Part shown: positions 45,917-59,600 of the stretch, one piece after another | Layout of the letters: the number at the start of each line of letters is the position of its first letter | Numbering within the stretch: the first letter of the stretch is position 1 | Origin: Echinococcus granulosus | Lineage: Eukaryota > Platyhelminthes > Cestoda > Cyclophyllidea > Taeniidae | Length of the DNA stretch: 64,000 bases | Assembly (NCBI RefSeq): GCF_000524195.1 | Contig: NW_020170402.1 | Coordinates: 970,302-1,034,301, forward strand | Direction of reading: 5' to 3' | The notes under the pieces: model-generated | The model's database searches: none | Seen by the model: only the letters and a program-made list of their open reading frames with translations | What the model was told of the DNA's origin: nothing | Program-made: the position numbers and the translations under genes

Positions 45917-48900
45917 ATGTCTAAGCAACGAAAATTTGTTCAACGTCTTACCCATGGTGGAGTAATCAGTTCAAAGTCCGCCGAAATTGAAGGTGCTCCG
46001 AAGGATACTTTTTCAAATTTTGTAAGTAACTTTGCATTCGGAGTTGTTATCATGAGCCCGATTCTTGACTTCTGGCTAGTGTTTAGGTAGTTTTTACCAC
46101 TTTCCCTTTTCCAGGTTTTATTCACCTGTAATTTCCCACTTAGGGTTAAGTGGGCAATATTAAGTCTAGCTAGTCGATCCGAATGTGGCTATAGATTCGC
46201 AAATACTTTAAGCTTGGGTCCAATACTCACGTATTTTTTTCTGAAGAAAATCTCTTGCGTCTACGAACCGATCGACTATGAACAATACCTCGTGCAGAAT
46301 AAAGCCTCGATAATGAGTGACCCTCATAGAGATTTGGTTTTATTTCCTCCTGATGATGTAAAGGTATGTCACTTGTTTGTCTTATTCTATCCCAATTTCT
46401 CCACCACTTCCATATTCTGGCTACACTTTCCCTTTCATTCCCCAAATTTGCTGGTTTATTGACTTAAAATCTTTTTTTCTAGCTAATTTGGTATTTGTCT
46501 CGGTGTAGCTGGTGTTTAGTTTTTTTCAAACTTGTGCTACTGGTTTTAACTCCGGGCTATCTTTAGTGACGGCAGTCCCTTGTTAAGCAGTCTGATTTTT
46601 GATCAGCTCAGCTGTTACGACCTGTTGCTTATAGTATTGACACCGATGTATTATTTAAGGCGATCGCCTGAACTCGTTCTTATTATTTCGCACTTTTTCC
46701 GGACTTTTTATGTCACTGAGTCCAAAATCTCATTCAGAACATAAATATTTTCAGACGACTTTAATTTTGTGCTTTATCTATAGTTATTCGACACCCTATT
46801 TTTTAAGGTTCCATATTCTTGATAAACAGCTTCGTTTGCATTATTACATGCACTTTTTCGGAATGCCAACCCCTCCATGAGGTTGTCAGAACTGAAATGA
46901 GTAAATTAGATTCGTGTCTTTATAATGGGCCGCATGTCTTGCATGCTTATCAAAGGTCAAATTTGGGGTTGGCACCAAATGGAACTCATAGTGAACAAGA
47001 AAAATGGGTTTTTTAACGTGTGAAAGATTATCGTGTCTATACCTCTTTCTTGATGCGGTTACAAATGGATATTTATGCTCAATGTCAAGCTAGGCGAATG
47101 AGGCCTTAGAATGGTATTTAAAATTTATGATTAAAGTAAGTGGTACCGTTTGAATTTCATTTAGGCAGTAGGAGGCTATTTTAATGGACTGGTCTTATTC
47201 CAGATAGTGGCGCACTATATCACCGGCAAACTAACGTATGTGACGAAAGACCAAACCAATCAAAGATCAAGTCTTGCCTTCTAGCATTCATGATGAAATT
47301 CCATGAATTAGTCGTATTTCAACACCATTAGTTAGTTTACTACTATAGAACTCAAATTAGCCCTGGAAATGTTGTAGTACGCATCAGTCTGGAAGTAGAA
47401 TTCCCCTAATTGTACAGAAAGGCTTGGAAGCTAATAGCGGATTTGAAGCATAAACTGGGCTCCATGCTACCACGAAGTTCAGTTCTTAAAAAATTCCGCC
47501 GATCATCCACTTCGTTTTGGTAACATTACAAACATTTTTTAGTGTATAAACTTAGACCGTTAGATCCAAATCTGGCTAACATCGTTCGTTTTGTAAATTC
47601 TGAAACTTGGACAGCTGTTAAGTAGATTGCTAATTCTGCTCCATCTTTCTGCCACGAATCCCTGCAGGGGTCCAACCTTTGTACGATTGAATGGTACCAG
47701 CTCACGACGGAATCGCTAAATAGCATTCAGTATCGGCATGGATGGAGCCCTCAATCGTATTCTTTCTTCTTGCCAGATCGTGCGACTCCAGCGCACTCTT
47801 CCTAACTCTGTGAATGGTGCACCACTGAACACAGGTATTTCGGAGCTGACGAAGACCAGCGCGTTGGCGCGGCACGTCGCGACCACCTGCTTGCCTCCTA
47901 TGTGGTGTATAGTGCGGGAACCTTTCATCCGCTTCCGTGGCGCCTTCTGTGACCTTCCCAAAAACCCGTAAGTTGGCTCTATCTCTTCCTCATTTTCAAT
48001 CATTAGTAAAGGGGTACCGCCTCCTCCATGAGATACTCAGGTCTTGTGCTTCGGCTGATAGCTTATTTTGAAATTTTGTGTTGTGATTGTTTCATCGCCA
48101 TTCATTCCCTTCTATTTCAAATGAGCAGAATTGTCCTCTATCTTTAGTCGTATGGGGAAATAACTGGATTTCTTTTGGAGAATATTTAGGTCTACCACTA
48201 GAATACTACTAATTTCTGTTAAATTCCAGAATCATCGCAAATTCTCCATAGCTCTAAGTCAATCTAGCTTCCACTTCTTGTTAACGACCTTTCCTCCTCC
48301 GTAACTATAGCAATCCTAAAATTGAGCCTCTCCCATGGATTGTTTAGATCTCCTGATGCTATCGCTACCTTTTAGTGATCCTTGCTAACTTGGTGTCGTC
48401 ATGCGTATTTCATGGTTTGAAGTTATTTCTAATTCTTCCTTCCAACTTTTCAGCGTTTTCTTTTATCAGTGGAGAAGTGGAAGATGTCTTTAGTGTGATT
48501 TTTTAAACGTTAGTGTCATCATAAGTAATTCACAACTTCCAAGGAAAGAAATGAAGCCACTGCGTTTCTGTGTGGTAAAATTTTTCATCCTTTTGTCTTA
48601 ACTGCCTCTCTCATTTTGAAGGCTTTATTATTTTGTACAAAATCATTTTATCAACATTAGAAACTGTTGTGGTTCCTCTGAGAGGTAGCTATTATTTCCC
48701 TCTCTCCTCTCCACTCCTTGGCTGGATTTTAGTTGTGGAGGAGCACCGGATCATTCTTGTAGATCTTTTTAAACCCTGTTAAAGGTTGGTCCCAGATGTT
48801 TTATGATTTCTAGGAGAAGGGGTTTGAAGTAATCGCGTCTATTTGTGGCATTTTTAACTTCCCTATCTTCGCGGCCTCTTCTGAATCACTGGCCTTGGGC

Positions 48901-51900
48901 CTCTCTTTCGTCCCGGGATTGTTAGGCTAGCTACCGTCATCCTTGAACTTGCCAAAATCCAATATTTGCTGTTAGTGTCTCAGAGGAAAGTTGTTCTAAT
49001 TTGATACTATCTGTCATCAGCTAAAATGGGCCCAAACAACAAACTTTGGTGTTTTTCCAGCTGAAATCGAGAAATAATCATTGTGTTGTTTTTATGGATT
49101 TGGAGCTGAAAGCAATTTATGTGTATTTGCTAGGCTATCACCAGAGAAACAGTCTCGTGTTTTTAGCTATATCTCATTTTTGTTAGTTGTTAAAGAAGAG
49201 ATTTGAAGGTCGCTAACACCGTGACGTTTCGTACAGGGTTTAATGTTCTTTTAGCAACTTACCATCAGGTCTTTAATGTCTGGAAAGCATCATAGCAGTT
49301 AGTTCTGAGTAGGATCGATTGTACAAGTTGTTTGGTTGGGTGGATATTACCTTACCATATTTTTGGCTACCCGTTTTTGTCTATTTATACTTTTCTCTTG
49401 CATAGGTGATGTAGAAATTCTCCACCTTTCATTCCCCTGTAACAGTAATGAAAGTTTATTTCCACTTGAAGCTTCCCCTTCCCTTCGGCCATTCCATCCT
49501 GGGATTTACTAAACCTGATGCTGTATTCTGCTTTCTTTGCACTACTTTGATTCCGCTTGCCACTGTAACCACATACTTATCAATCAGCTTGTTTTTACAT
49601 TTTGAGCTACTACTATCTTTTTAGGATAGCGAAACTGAGACACCACGATTGTAACTGAAACTTGGGTTGATCAAATTTAGGTGTCATTGCGTCATTGGCA
49701 CTCAAACTTAGCGCTAAAAAGAACGCCCTTTACTTTGTCTCCCAGTGTTAGTGGTGGGTGGCTTCTCTTTAATCATCGTATTGGCCGAAAACGTTTGGCA
49801 TTGCCTGAGATAGATTTAGAAAACGAAAGACAGATATAAAAATCTTGTATGTTTTTGAGTCAGAGCTGATGGTTCATGCGAACTCTACCCGAGGAGCGAG
49901 CAAATGGCAACTCTTGGATACTTGGTGAGGGGAAAAGTCTGAGATTGAAATTTGTCCGTCCCCTTACAGATGTCCCTTTCCCACTAAACCAGGTTGCACT
50001 TTTTGTCAGTTGAAATCTTTTTGCCTTTAGACTTTGAATCTGAGCGCATTTTTTCTGCAGTGGAAACTATTTTAAATGAAACAATAGATGGTTAAGTGGA
50101 GACAAGCCTCATTGTAAGGCTTTTCAGTATCTTATTTCAAAAGCAACCTATTTGGCTTTCTTAATTTAACATACTTGTGAATTCTCAAGGTTATACTTAA
50201 ACACAACCGTTCTAGTTACATTCAACTGGCCGGTCGAATTTTTTTGTTTTAAAGGTGCTACCGTGATCCTTTACTAGTAAGTGATTAGTTCTGTAAGACA
50301 TCTGAAATTGGTTCCATTCCGGGTCTGTTCATATTCTGTACGAGCTACACTCCAAGATAGAGCTGCAAATCGAATTACACTAATAGCTAGTTATGTATCA
50401 CTTAGAGAAAATGCTCCATTCTATTTTTTGCACAATTTTGGTGGTTGTGACTTGATTCTACGTGCCTTGGCATATGATACCGGCTAGAGCGTAAAGTCAT
50501 TCTACGATACTTGGCTATGCATGGTCAGTTAACAATTCTGGGTGCTTAAATAGTTGTCTTCACTAATCATAGGTACATTAACGGAAACAATTGCTAATTG
50601 CAACGATTTGTGAATTAGAAAACCCATGTATAATAATTAAAGATGCTAGAAGATATGGAAGCTTAAAAATACTTTTCCTCTGGTGATAAAGGGCGCTCTG
50701 AGTGTAGGTACTGGAATAAGAGTTGAATTATTGCCCAAGACTGCAACAACACTCAACATAGCTTTAGTACCGCTTTGGTTTCAAAATTACTTACAGGATG
50801 GGATGGATTTGAAAGCGTTTCTGGTTGCATTAGTTACACCTCCCTAGATGGGTTTTATTTTGGCAATAGCTGCGTTGGATGAATTCGTGTGTACTGTTAT
50901 CTTGGGGACCAGACAACGTCCTAAAACTGTTGGGCTTTGTCCAAAATATGCGCTTAAAGGCAGACGCCCAAAAAACCTTGCATGCAAAAAGGCATGATTC
51001 ACCTTTTTGGAGCGTTCATGGTAAACCGGGTTCCCTCGACTCCAGAAGGAAGTGGACTAACTTCAAGGGGTAGCAACGGAATTCATCTTTCCACCAAATT
51101 CATTCACTTATCCTTGCTTTTAACTAATGCCTGAAATGCAACTTTGATATAGAAGGGATTCCGGGTACGACTGAACTAGCCTAGGGCGGTCTGCTTTATC
51201 GTTCTGGACTTCACATTGTACCAATTTTCTTTTCACATTGGAAACACGTGTTTGTGAATGAAAGTGGTCACCATTTCCACAGAAATCTCGTACAAATTTA
51301 TCACAGGTTTCGTGTCGATTATCGATCTAGAATCTAAAATTTACTGTTAGCAGGTGAACAGGGAAGTTGAAAGACCAGCAGATGTGAATCACACACAAAT
51401 ATAGAGTCAGTTATGTAGCATAACTTCCATTCAAGCGGGCATCGGTCACACTTCGTCACGTGTGGGTGTGTTCCCAAGTTCATTTGATTCAGCTACACTG
51501 CGCTAGAGTTTTCTCGTGGCTCTAATGGGCAGACAATCGTGTGACACAAGAAACCGCACTACCCACGTTGACATGCGATTTATGGAAATTTCCCTCCCTT
51601 GAAGGGAAATGAGTGTGGAATGGGAGGTACTCTCCTCTTCTTCCCCATCTTTTTACCTCTTATATTTATACTTTTGTGCAAATTAGTGCCTTTTGATTGC
51701 ATGTATGTGCCTACGTCTCTAAGTGTGTATGCTCTTACGTCTGCACTTCTCAGGTCTCTTTGTCGTCGTAGTTTTCAGACGTTGTCTAACCATTTTTCAA
51801 TACCTGCAAATCTTACTGAGTTTGCCTCAAGTCATAGAAAATGAAGATTGAAACTCATTTAATGAGTTTTAAGTCATTGCTTTGGTTGTTATGTTTTGCT

Positions 51901-54900
51901 ACGTCAGATTTGTCTGCGCCAGATTGACAAGCTTGAAATATTTCATTGTCTCACTACTTGATAATCTTACTGTTTGGCTTCATTTCAGGGAGAATGAGTG
52001 CTAAGGTCTGCTTGGCAGGGTCTGAGCTTTTGCCGCACTGGCTTGTGTGCCTAGTGATAAGTGGTACCCTAGCATAAGGTAGCCCTAAAAATTGGTATGG
52101 TTTTTAAAGAAAAAATTAAAATTGCCCATTGAAAGCCTCTTTAAGTACTTTATTTGCTAAAATGATTTCAAAGAAATAGGGGCGTAAATTACATTTTTCT
52201 AGGACAGTTTAACTCCGGAAACCGAAACTCGGCTCCAACTGCTTCTGTTTCCATCATCCATCTCGCTTGCATCTCTCCCTATTGTCAATCGTCTATTTCG
52301 CGGGCGGTCATGTGATCATATGATCGCGTGACTATGCAGTAGTGGTGTTTTGGTACGATGAAAACTATCAGTTGGAAATGAGTACTGAATAGGGGGAACG
52401 AGAATAAGGATAGAAATAAGAAGAGGATGAGGTTTTAATTCCCCACCTTCCCTCCTAAGGTGGAAGTCCTGTCGCGAATAAGTTGTGCGGGATGAAGTGT
52501 GAGATGTTAGGCATTGATGTGAGATAACACCAAGAAGAGGGTCGTCTTCCGCCTGATTTGCTGACTGGTTGTAAGCGCTTCTGAAGAAGAGATTATCAGA
52601 CTCACATTCGAGTTGTATGATAGGTCTCAGCCCTAATTTCTTGACCTTTAGAAGGTGAGCAGTTGGGCCTGTAGTGGGAATGGAGCATTGTCTGCCACAG
52701 AAGTGTAGATCGGTGGTGGGTGAGTGAAGGGAGCGTTTGTTGATAACTCGTGATATGTTCAGTCACTTGACGAACGCTAAAATAAGAAATGACAAATTTT
52801 ATTTTTCATGACAAGTCAGTTAATTAGTCAGCCAGAAGAGGGCTTAGAACGTTTGACGTGTTATTTGAAAAATGAGTGAAAGGAGTTGAGGGTATATCGG
52901 CACTACTATTGCCTCGTGTTTCCTAATACACACTTAGTATCTTAGCTACTCTCACGACTTCCACGTAGTGTCGGCTTAAACTAGGTATTGCATCATCCAC
53001 ATGACGTTGTGCGTTAGTGGAAGTGGTTAATGGCACTTTAATGTGGAATATATTTGGTAGATGGTGACACACTTCTGTTTTTGATTAAAGTAGAGGGCAT
53101 CCCTGGCTTTGGGTGATTCGTCACCTCTACTGCTGCATGACACCTCGGGGCTCTCTAGGGCCGGTACTTTAGGAGGTTAGTTTCTGGAACCTTAGGTGTG
53201 AGTTTGACTTGGTTGAATTGAAAGGCGAAAGGGTAAAATATCCACAAGATTGCGGTGATGAGATGTGGTGGTGAAAAATGAGAGGGAAGTAGTGGAGAAC
53301 ACAGCGGATTACCGTATTGCGTGTTTTATGGTGAAAACAGATATTTAATTGCAAGCCTTTTATGAATGTTTACAAGTTGTCACGCGTCATCAGATTGAAA
53401 ACTGAACGAATTTTTTTCGTCACTCAATATTATTGCGGCGTGCTGTTTATCGAGAAACTAGGAATAAACAGCTTGTAAAAATGCCAAAGTGCTAGTTGCT
53501 TCTCTTTGCTGTTCCCTCTTCCAGTATCGGACTAAATTTACTATTTTCGTTAGGTATGGGGTTCTGGTTTGTTTATTTGCTCATCTGACAAGTTTTGTCG
53601 CAGTACGCTCCTTATCCAGGTATTGGCCTCCATTAGGGGAGTAAGTGCCCTATATTCTTATTTCGTATTGGTAGATATGATTAAAAAATGTGTACTTTTT
53701 GCTGGGCTTTCGAGACAATGTCATGCATATTCATGCATGCATACACAAATGTCGCGTGGCATTGTTGATTGTAAAATGCCTTGTCTGTTAGACAGGGTCT
53801 TTCGTGTTAGACTCAAGAAATGTCAAGGCGTCAAAAATGCTAGTAGGTGTCTTGTGATTTAACCACAACTTCATGAATCGACTCATTCGAGTTGTCATTG
53901 GTGAACAAGCATCTGATGAACCCATCTGGAAGAGGTAACTAAACTAGCTCGCTAGCTGACAGCGGTTGGGGTTGATAAAGCTACCAGAACCAAACCAATT
54001 GTACGAAATCATTATTCAACTTCTAGGCCTCGTGTTAGTTCCCATAAACTGTAATAAATGCCTTCATTAAGTTAACTATCTCATGTCTTCTACCCACGGA
54101 CATGTTATATAATATACGGAACTTCTAATTTTACCGCATGATGAACAGTGGTTACTTTTTGACACTTGAGCGTTGTAAGCATTGCTTTAGGTGGGCGGAC
54201 GCATTTTTAGTCAATTGTAAATCGTCATATTAGCGTGTTTACTAAATTTTATGGATTTTTTTTGATTTTATGCTTTTAAATTGGATGAAGAACTGTTTCT
54301 TTGGATAGAATAAGGCATCTTTTCTTTTCCTCCGATTTTAAGCTTAAAATTCTTTCTTTTTCTGGTTTTTCCGTTATTGCAAATTCATGTTCTTTAGCCT
54401 TTGATCTGTTTTCCTTCTTGGATAAAAGGGTCTGCTGTACTTTCGAGTAAACGTTCCACAGGATAGCCAGCTTCGAATATTTGGTCTTTGTACAGATTAC
54501 GAAAATTCATCAAGTTGCTTAATATCGTCTGCTTCGTTTCGGCAGAAGATTTTCATCTTAGAAAGGAATAAAGTGCTTGAGAAGCCTATTAACAGGGGCA
54601 GAGATGGTGCAAAACGATGAACTGAAATCAACTTTAACTAAATGTTGCGAATAGTCGCCTCAAAGTGTCTCCTCGCACCGCAACTTCATCATCTATTGGC
54701 GAGTATGGACAAGTTATTACTCGTTACTAGCAGTATAGCCGCACTCAATTTGCTCCACAGCAGCGTATATCCTGTTTGAGAAGCATTTAAACTCGTTTCT
54801 ACTCGCTTTTGGATGACTCACATTTAACGGATCTAATACGTGTGCGGAAATTAACATAAATGTTTAAACTTGAGTTTAGAAATTCCAGCCCCCTTTTTGA

Positions 54901-56611
54901 AACAATAGTAACCACGTGATTGGGATGCTTAAAGCGAGAGAATGAAATCGGGAAGGCTTTATATTCCTTTGATCCATTATTGGATTGGATCAATATTGGT
55001 AGTTTTTGGTGAAGAAAAAAATGGAAAACTTACACCCAAGAACGATGGAATCAGGCCAAGGAGATCTCAAAATCACAAGAAAGAAGACAATATTGAAAAG
55101 TGGAATAATTTTTGGTAAATAATTTGTCGAAATCAATTTAATGTTCCTATTATTTATTTCTTCATAAAAATCCACCAATGTTTGCTATTCACGGTGCCGC
55201 TTTACTGCGTTTTTTATGTCTCGTCTTTGGACGCGTTTATAATAATTTGCCTTAACACCGGGGTTGGTGTTTCATCCGATTTACGCAGTGTATGCAAACT
55301 GGCCCGCCTCCTATTTGTTCATTTTATCAGATTTAGTGAGGCACGCAAGTAGTTTTTGTCAGTGAAAAGTTTGGCTAATTTACTCTGCTTCCTGGCTCCC
55401 TCACCTTGCCCAGCTGACTTCTTTCCTATTGATGTGCCTTTATAATGGCTCTCCTGGCATTCTTTGTACCTTGCTTGGTAGTAATCCGATGGAAGGCCTT
55501 TAGGAATTCTTGACAGCTTTAGGCGCCTCAAGTGGTTTCTTTGGGATGAAAACTTAAAGATATTGAATGAGAAACCTGTGAATATTCTCAGCTAGTATCT
55601 ACGGTTAAATATTAAGCATTGGGACAATTAACAAACCTAATCCTAATTATCACCGACTTTGACCGTTTCCTGTTGATATTGTTCTTTCCTTGTCACCAGA
55701 TTGTTGGATTGATTTATGCAGATGAACTACTTTATTAACATTTTAATCAAACGAATACTACGAATTTTAGATATTTGACCCCTTATTCTGACTAGGAATG
55801 GAGACTGCATTGTAGAGCCTTATTTACCAAGTCTAATTGAAGCCTGGACAATGCTTATAAGCACTCAATATCAAAAAACTCCATTAAGCTATACACCATC
55901 TTCATTCCTACTTTTCGGTTTGTCGCCATTTCAACTCCATTTAGCTCCCCGTTCGAGTCTTCCTACCATCTCACAACTTTGAGGAGTACTGCGCCCATCC
56001 CCTCGAGTGCCTCTAAAGATTAATTCGATTTGCTCACCCCACTACTGATCAAGTCGTCGCGGATTCTGTATTCCTTCTGTTCTGAGTCTGAGGATTTAAC
56101 CATCTGCATCATACGCCTATATTTGTTGTTCTTTTGAAGTAGAGTTGCTTGCAGATTTCACTAATGTAGTCTTTTGTGTCATTAGATATTCGGATTTGGA
56201 AGTGAAGTCATTGTAAACGGCCATAGAATGGCCGTAGGACTACTGGCACCACCGTCGAGGTCAAATCGCACGTAGTCAAATTGTCAATTACGAAATAGAT
56301 ATCGTTTTCCGCATAAGTTTTCCGTATTTCACAGGAAAGTCCTCGAATCGATGGGCAAGCCCTCGGAGCAATGGTACGCCATCGATCACGTGGCAGAGGG
56401 GTCAGAGGACAATATCTCTACCGGCAGATCGAAAGCCGCCGCGTCCGCCAATCGAAGTAGTGCTGGTGTAGGTGGTGGCAGCAGCACTGTCAACGGTAGC
56501 ACCGGGGGCGCTTCGCGTCTCTGGACCAGTGCTCGACGACCCACATTGGAAATTGCTCGTGGTGGTGAGGGGGAATCCAATGTAAATGTCGAATTCATTA
56601 CTACTCTGAAG
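45917..56611 (+). CDS. DOCK-D (zizimin)-type Rho GTPase exchange factor, N-terminal part
   Basis: Exons 45917-46021, 46247-46363, 47777-47967 and 56335-56611 join in phase (0,0,2) to 230 residues with no stop, so the gene continues. MSKQRKFVQRLTH, then VYEPIDYEQYLVQNKASI and SDPHRDLVLFPPDD follow the conserved start of DOCK9/10/11 proteins. In exon 3, WCIVREPFIRFRGAFCDLP matches the W...F.G.FR.LP block. Exon 4 opens with the VLESMGKPSEQWYAIDHVAE and GSEDN segment that precedes the PH domain. These proteins activate Cdc42/Rac through a DHR2 domain about 1500 residues further on, not in the window. Exon 4 ends with a long Ser/Gly/Ala-rich insert not typical of vertebrate members. The intron before exon 4 is 8.4 kb. 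The PH, DHR1 and DHR2 exons were not found up to 64 kb. Confidence 0.82.
47968..56334 (+). other. 8.4-kb intron of the DOCK-like gene, no nested gene recognised
   Basis: Between a clean GTAAGT donor and a TATTTCACAG acceptor of matching phase 2. Both strands were read for coding motifs; only short, unsupported frames were seen (for example 51599-51844 and 53569-53862). The sequence is T-rich on the plus strand in its first half. No LTRs or RT motifs were recognised. Confidence 0.5.
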
Positions 56612-59600
56612 GTAAGTGGTCTCTTACGTGGCCAGGTCCTGCTTCTAATCTCTTCCGTTAATATTTTGGTGTGACGCGTGGTCTTTGGATATTGCCAGGC
56701 TTAGTTCGTGTTCTGGGGACGAGTTTTTATTTGTCATTTCTCGACAGCTTCTTTGACTAGATGGATCTAATCCTAGTCCTGGTCATCCACTTGTTTCAGT
56801 GATCTGTCTTTGTTGTTCTCAACCTCTGATGGCGTTAGAGTTCCAGATTCCGCTCGCCGTTATTTGGGTTTTCGTTTCGACCAGATCACCTAATTTCAAT
56901 GCTATAAGTGTGAAGCTTGTAAATTTGGCCAAGTTCAATTTTCTCTCAATAGTTTCCTGGCTTTATGGTGTTCAAATGTATGCTGGATCCATTCAGTCAA
57001 TGTTGGGAAAAGTTTTCTTTTCGAAGGGGCAAATTAGACTTTTTGAGTCAGGGAGTACAGAGTTTGGTCTTTCAATTGACTGTGTGGTTTCAGTTTCCCC
57101 TACATCGTTCTGCTTTGCTTTGAAGCATCTGACTTATCTCTCAATACGTTGAATTTCATACAGCTATGGAGGTAGCTTTATTACAAACGTACAAAACAGC
57201 TGAAAAACTAATAACCTCATACTGCTTGTGTAGAAGTCGAATCGCGGGAGATTGAAGACGAATGCATTGTCCGATTCACAAGTACCATAGTGTCCTGGTG
57301 ATCTTAGTGACTACTCTTCAGTCACAGCAGGAGGACTTCCACACTGAAAATGTTTCTTTTTGAAATGGCCTTTAAAACTGGGTGTTTTTTACTAGCCAGC
57401 GCATTTTATATGTCAAGCGCTTTTATAGAAACACTTTTCGAATGCATTAACCTATTTATTGTCATCCTTAGTTCCCACAAATTCCACCATCCATGCCAGA
57501 AACCTCCATCCTCCTTTCATCCTCCCTACATCGCTCTAAAATTGTGGGTATTGTTTTTTTATTCACCATCTCTATTCTCTAGTAACTTTGTTTGAAGGGT
57601 GAACATGATTTTGGGTAATATAATTAGAGGTAAAAAATTATTTTTTTAACTGGAAAAAATAAAGGCACCGGTCTGCAGTTACGTGATCGTGGAGGTTATA
57701 CCACTCACCTCGATTTTGACAGCTCACCATGACTACATTTCGCCAGCACTTTTAATGGCGTCTTTATTCCATTTATAATTATTTCACTACTTGGGTTTAT
57801 CACACATGGTGTGTTTATTGCGCCATCGGATTGATTCCTCTAAGGTCGCTTACGCGCTGGTCGTAGTTGTGGCTTTGTTCACGCTGATTAGTCGACTAGC
57901 CTCATCCTTGAAGAGTGGCCATAGCTGAGCTAAGCGTTAAACACGGTCTTCGTTATGCCACCATTGGAGATACTTAAGAGAGGCGCATAATTATAAAAGA
58001 TTTTGTGGTCACTATGACAGAGAGTGGTGTGATAGGCCATTTGTTGCACTTAGCTCATTGCATATTGAATGCTTGTTCTTTTACAAAAAATAGATTTTCG
58101 GCGCATCGGTTTTAAATTTAATTTGAAGATGTTTAAAAGAACTTTGATAAAAATGGCAAAAATGGTGATGGAAAGGTAATACGATTCACACACGCAGTTT
58201 GGTCAGACCTTCACCCATTTTAACAATAAGCAGCATCAAAGGAAGGCGATTGGGGATAGCTGCCAAAACAACAACAGTAAGTACGGAGTTGCCACATTTA
58301 CTCCTTGATGGTATGTCACAAATTTTTACTGGTTGAAGAAGACTACGTTTCAAGTGGAACTCCGCATACACACCACTGTGCAAAATAACAACTACTAGTG
58401 CACACTTCACGTAAGGTTAGGTGAAGTGACGCCAGCCACATGCATTACGCCTTCGCAACACTGCAGCATTAACCAATCCTGCAATAATCTCGTGAGAATA
58501 ATCCTTTTTGATTTCCACCGTGTACTCAAATGATAAGCATCAATGCACTCCTAAGCGCTTTATTTATGGAATCTCCAGAAATGGACCAGAGGACAGAGAG
58601 GGAGAAAACCGAGTATATATCATCCAGCCTTCAAAGTTCCTTCTCCCTATTCCAGTTTCTTAACTTTGACTACGTAAATCTCAAGGTTCCATTTCGCGAA
58701 ATTCGTATCAATACTCCCATTTCACTGCCCACTTATGAGATTCCTTTCCACATAACTCATAGCCGTTTAGCGAAGCAAAGGTTAATTAGCATATGATGGT
58801 TTGCATACATTTCAAAAGAGAACAGTTCAAGAATCTCCTACTCGCCTGTTTTTCTTTTAATTAAAGAGCCAACTGAAAAGTACACAGGCATCAAAAGGAC
58901 CAAAAGATGCCACTTTTAAGCAACATCCATACTTCTGTGGATGTGCGTATAAAGGTCACTCATGATGCTACGTTTTTCCCCTCCCTTCTTCCCTCTCACT
59001 TCCCATTTGATTCATCCGCTGATCACTTTGCATACCCAGTCCACCCACTCCCACGATAAGATAAAGCGCAACAAAAGGGACGTCTTATATCCATCCACCT
59101 ACTTGATGCCTACCTTTTTACACCTTGAACAGCTCTCATGTTTCACTGCGCCCACAAGCACTCCCCTTTATTCCGTTTTTTTGAAATCCAGCAATGTTGT
59201 GACTCAGGGTTCAAACGGACTCGCGTGTGAACGACATACACGCTCACTCACTCAGCTAAACAACACTCACCCTATCCCCCTTTATTAACTAATTCAGCTC
59301 CGACACCTCTTTGCTCTGTATCGCTCAATACTTCATCACACTCGCATGTTGACCACATAGACCATCTAGATATGTCTACCCACAACTGTTCGACCGCCAT
59401 CTCTTCATTAAGTCAAACTGACCGACCGACCTGACAGACAGTGACCGAATGACTGAATGGTTGAGAATCGTTGACACATCCTCGCAAGAGGGGAGAACGT
59501 AGTCAAAGTGTAAACTGCAGGGTGGCTATATCAATTCGCTAACTTCCTAGGTGATGATGCCAAACTCAATTGACCGAATTTGGCAAGTCGTGTGCAAGCT

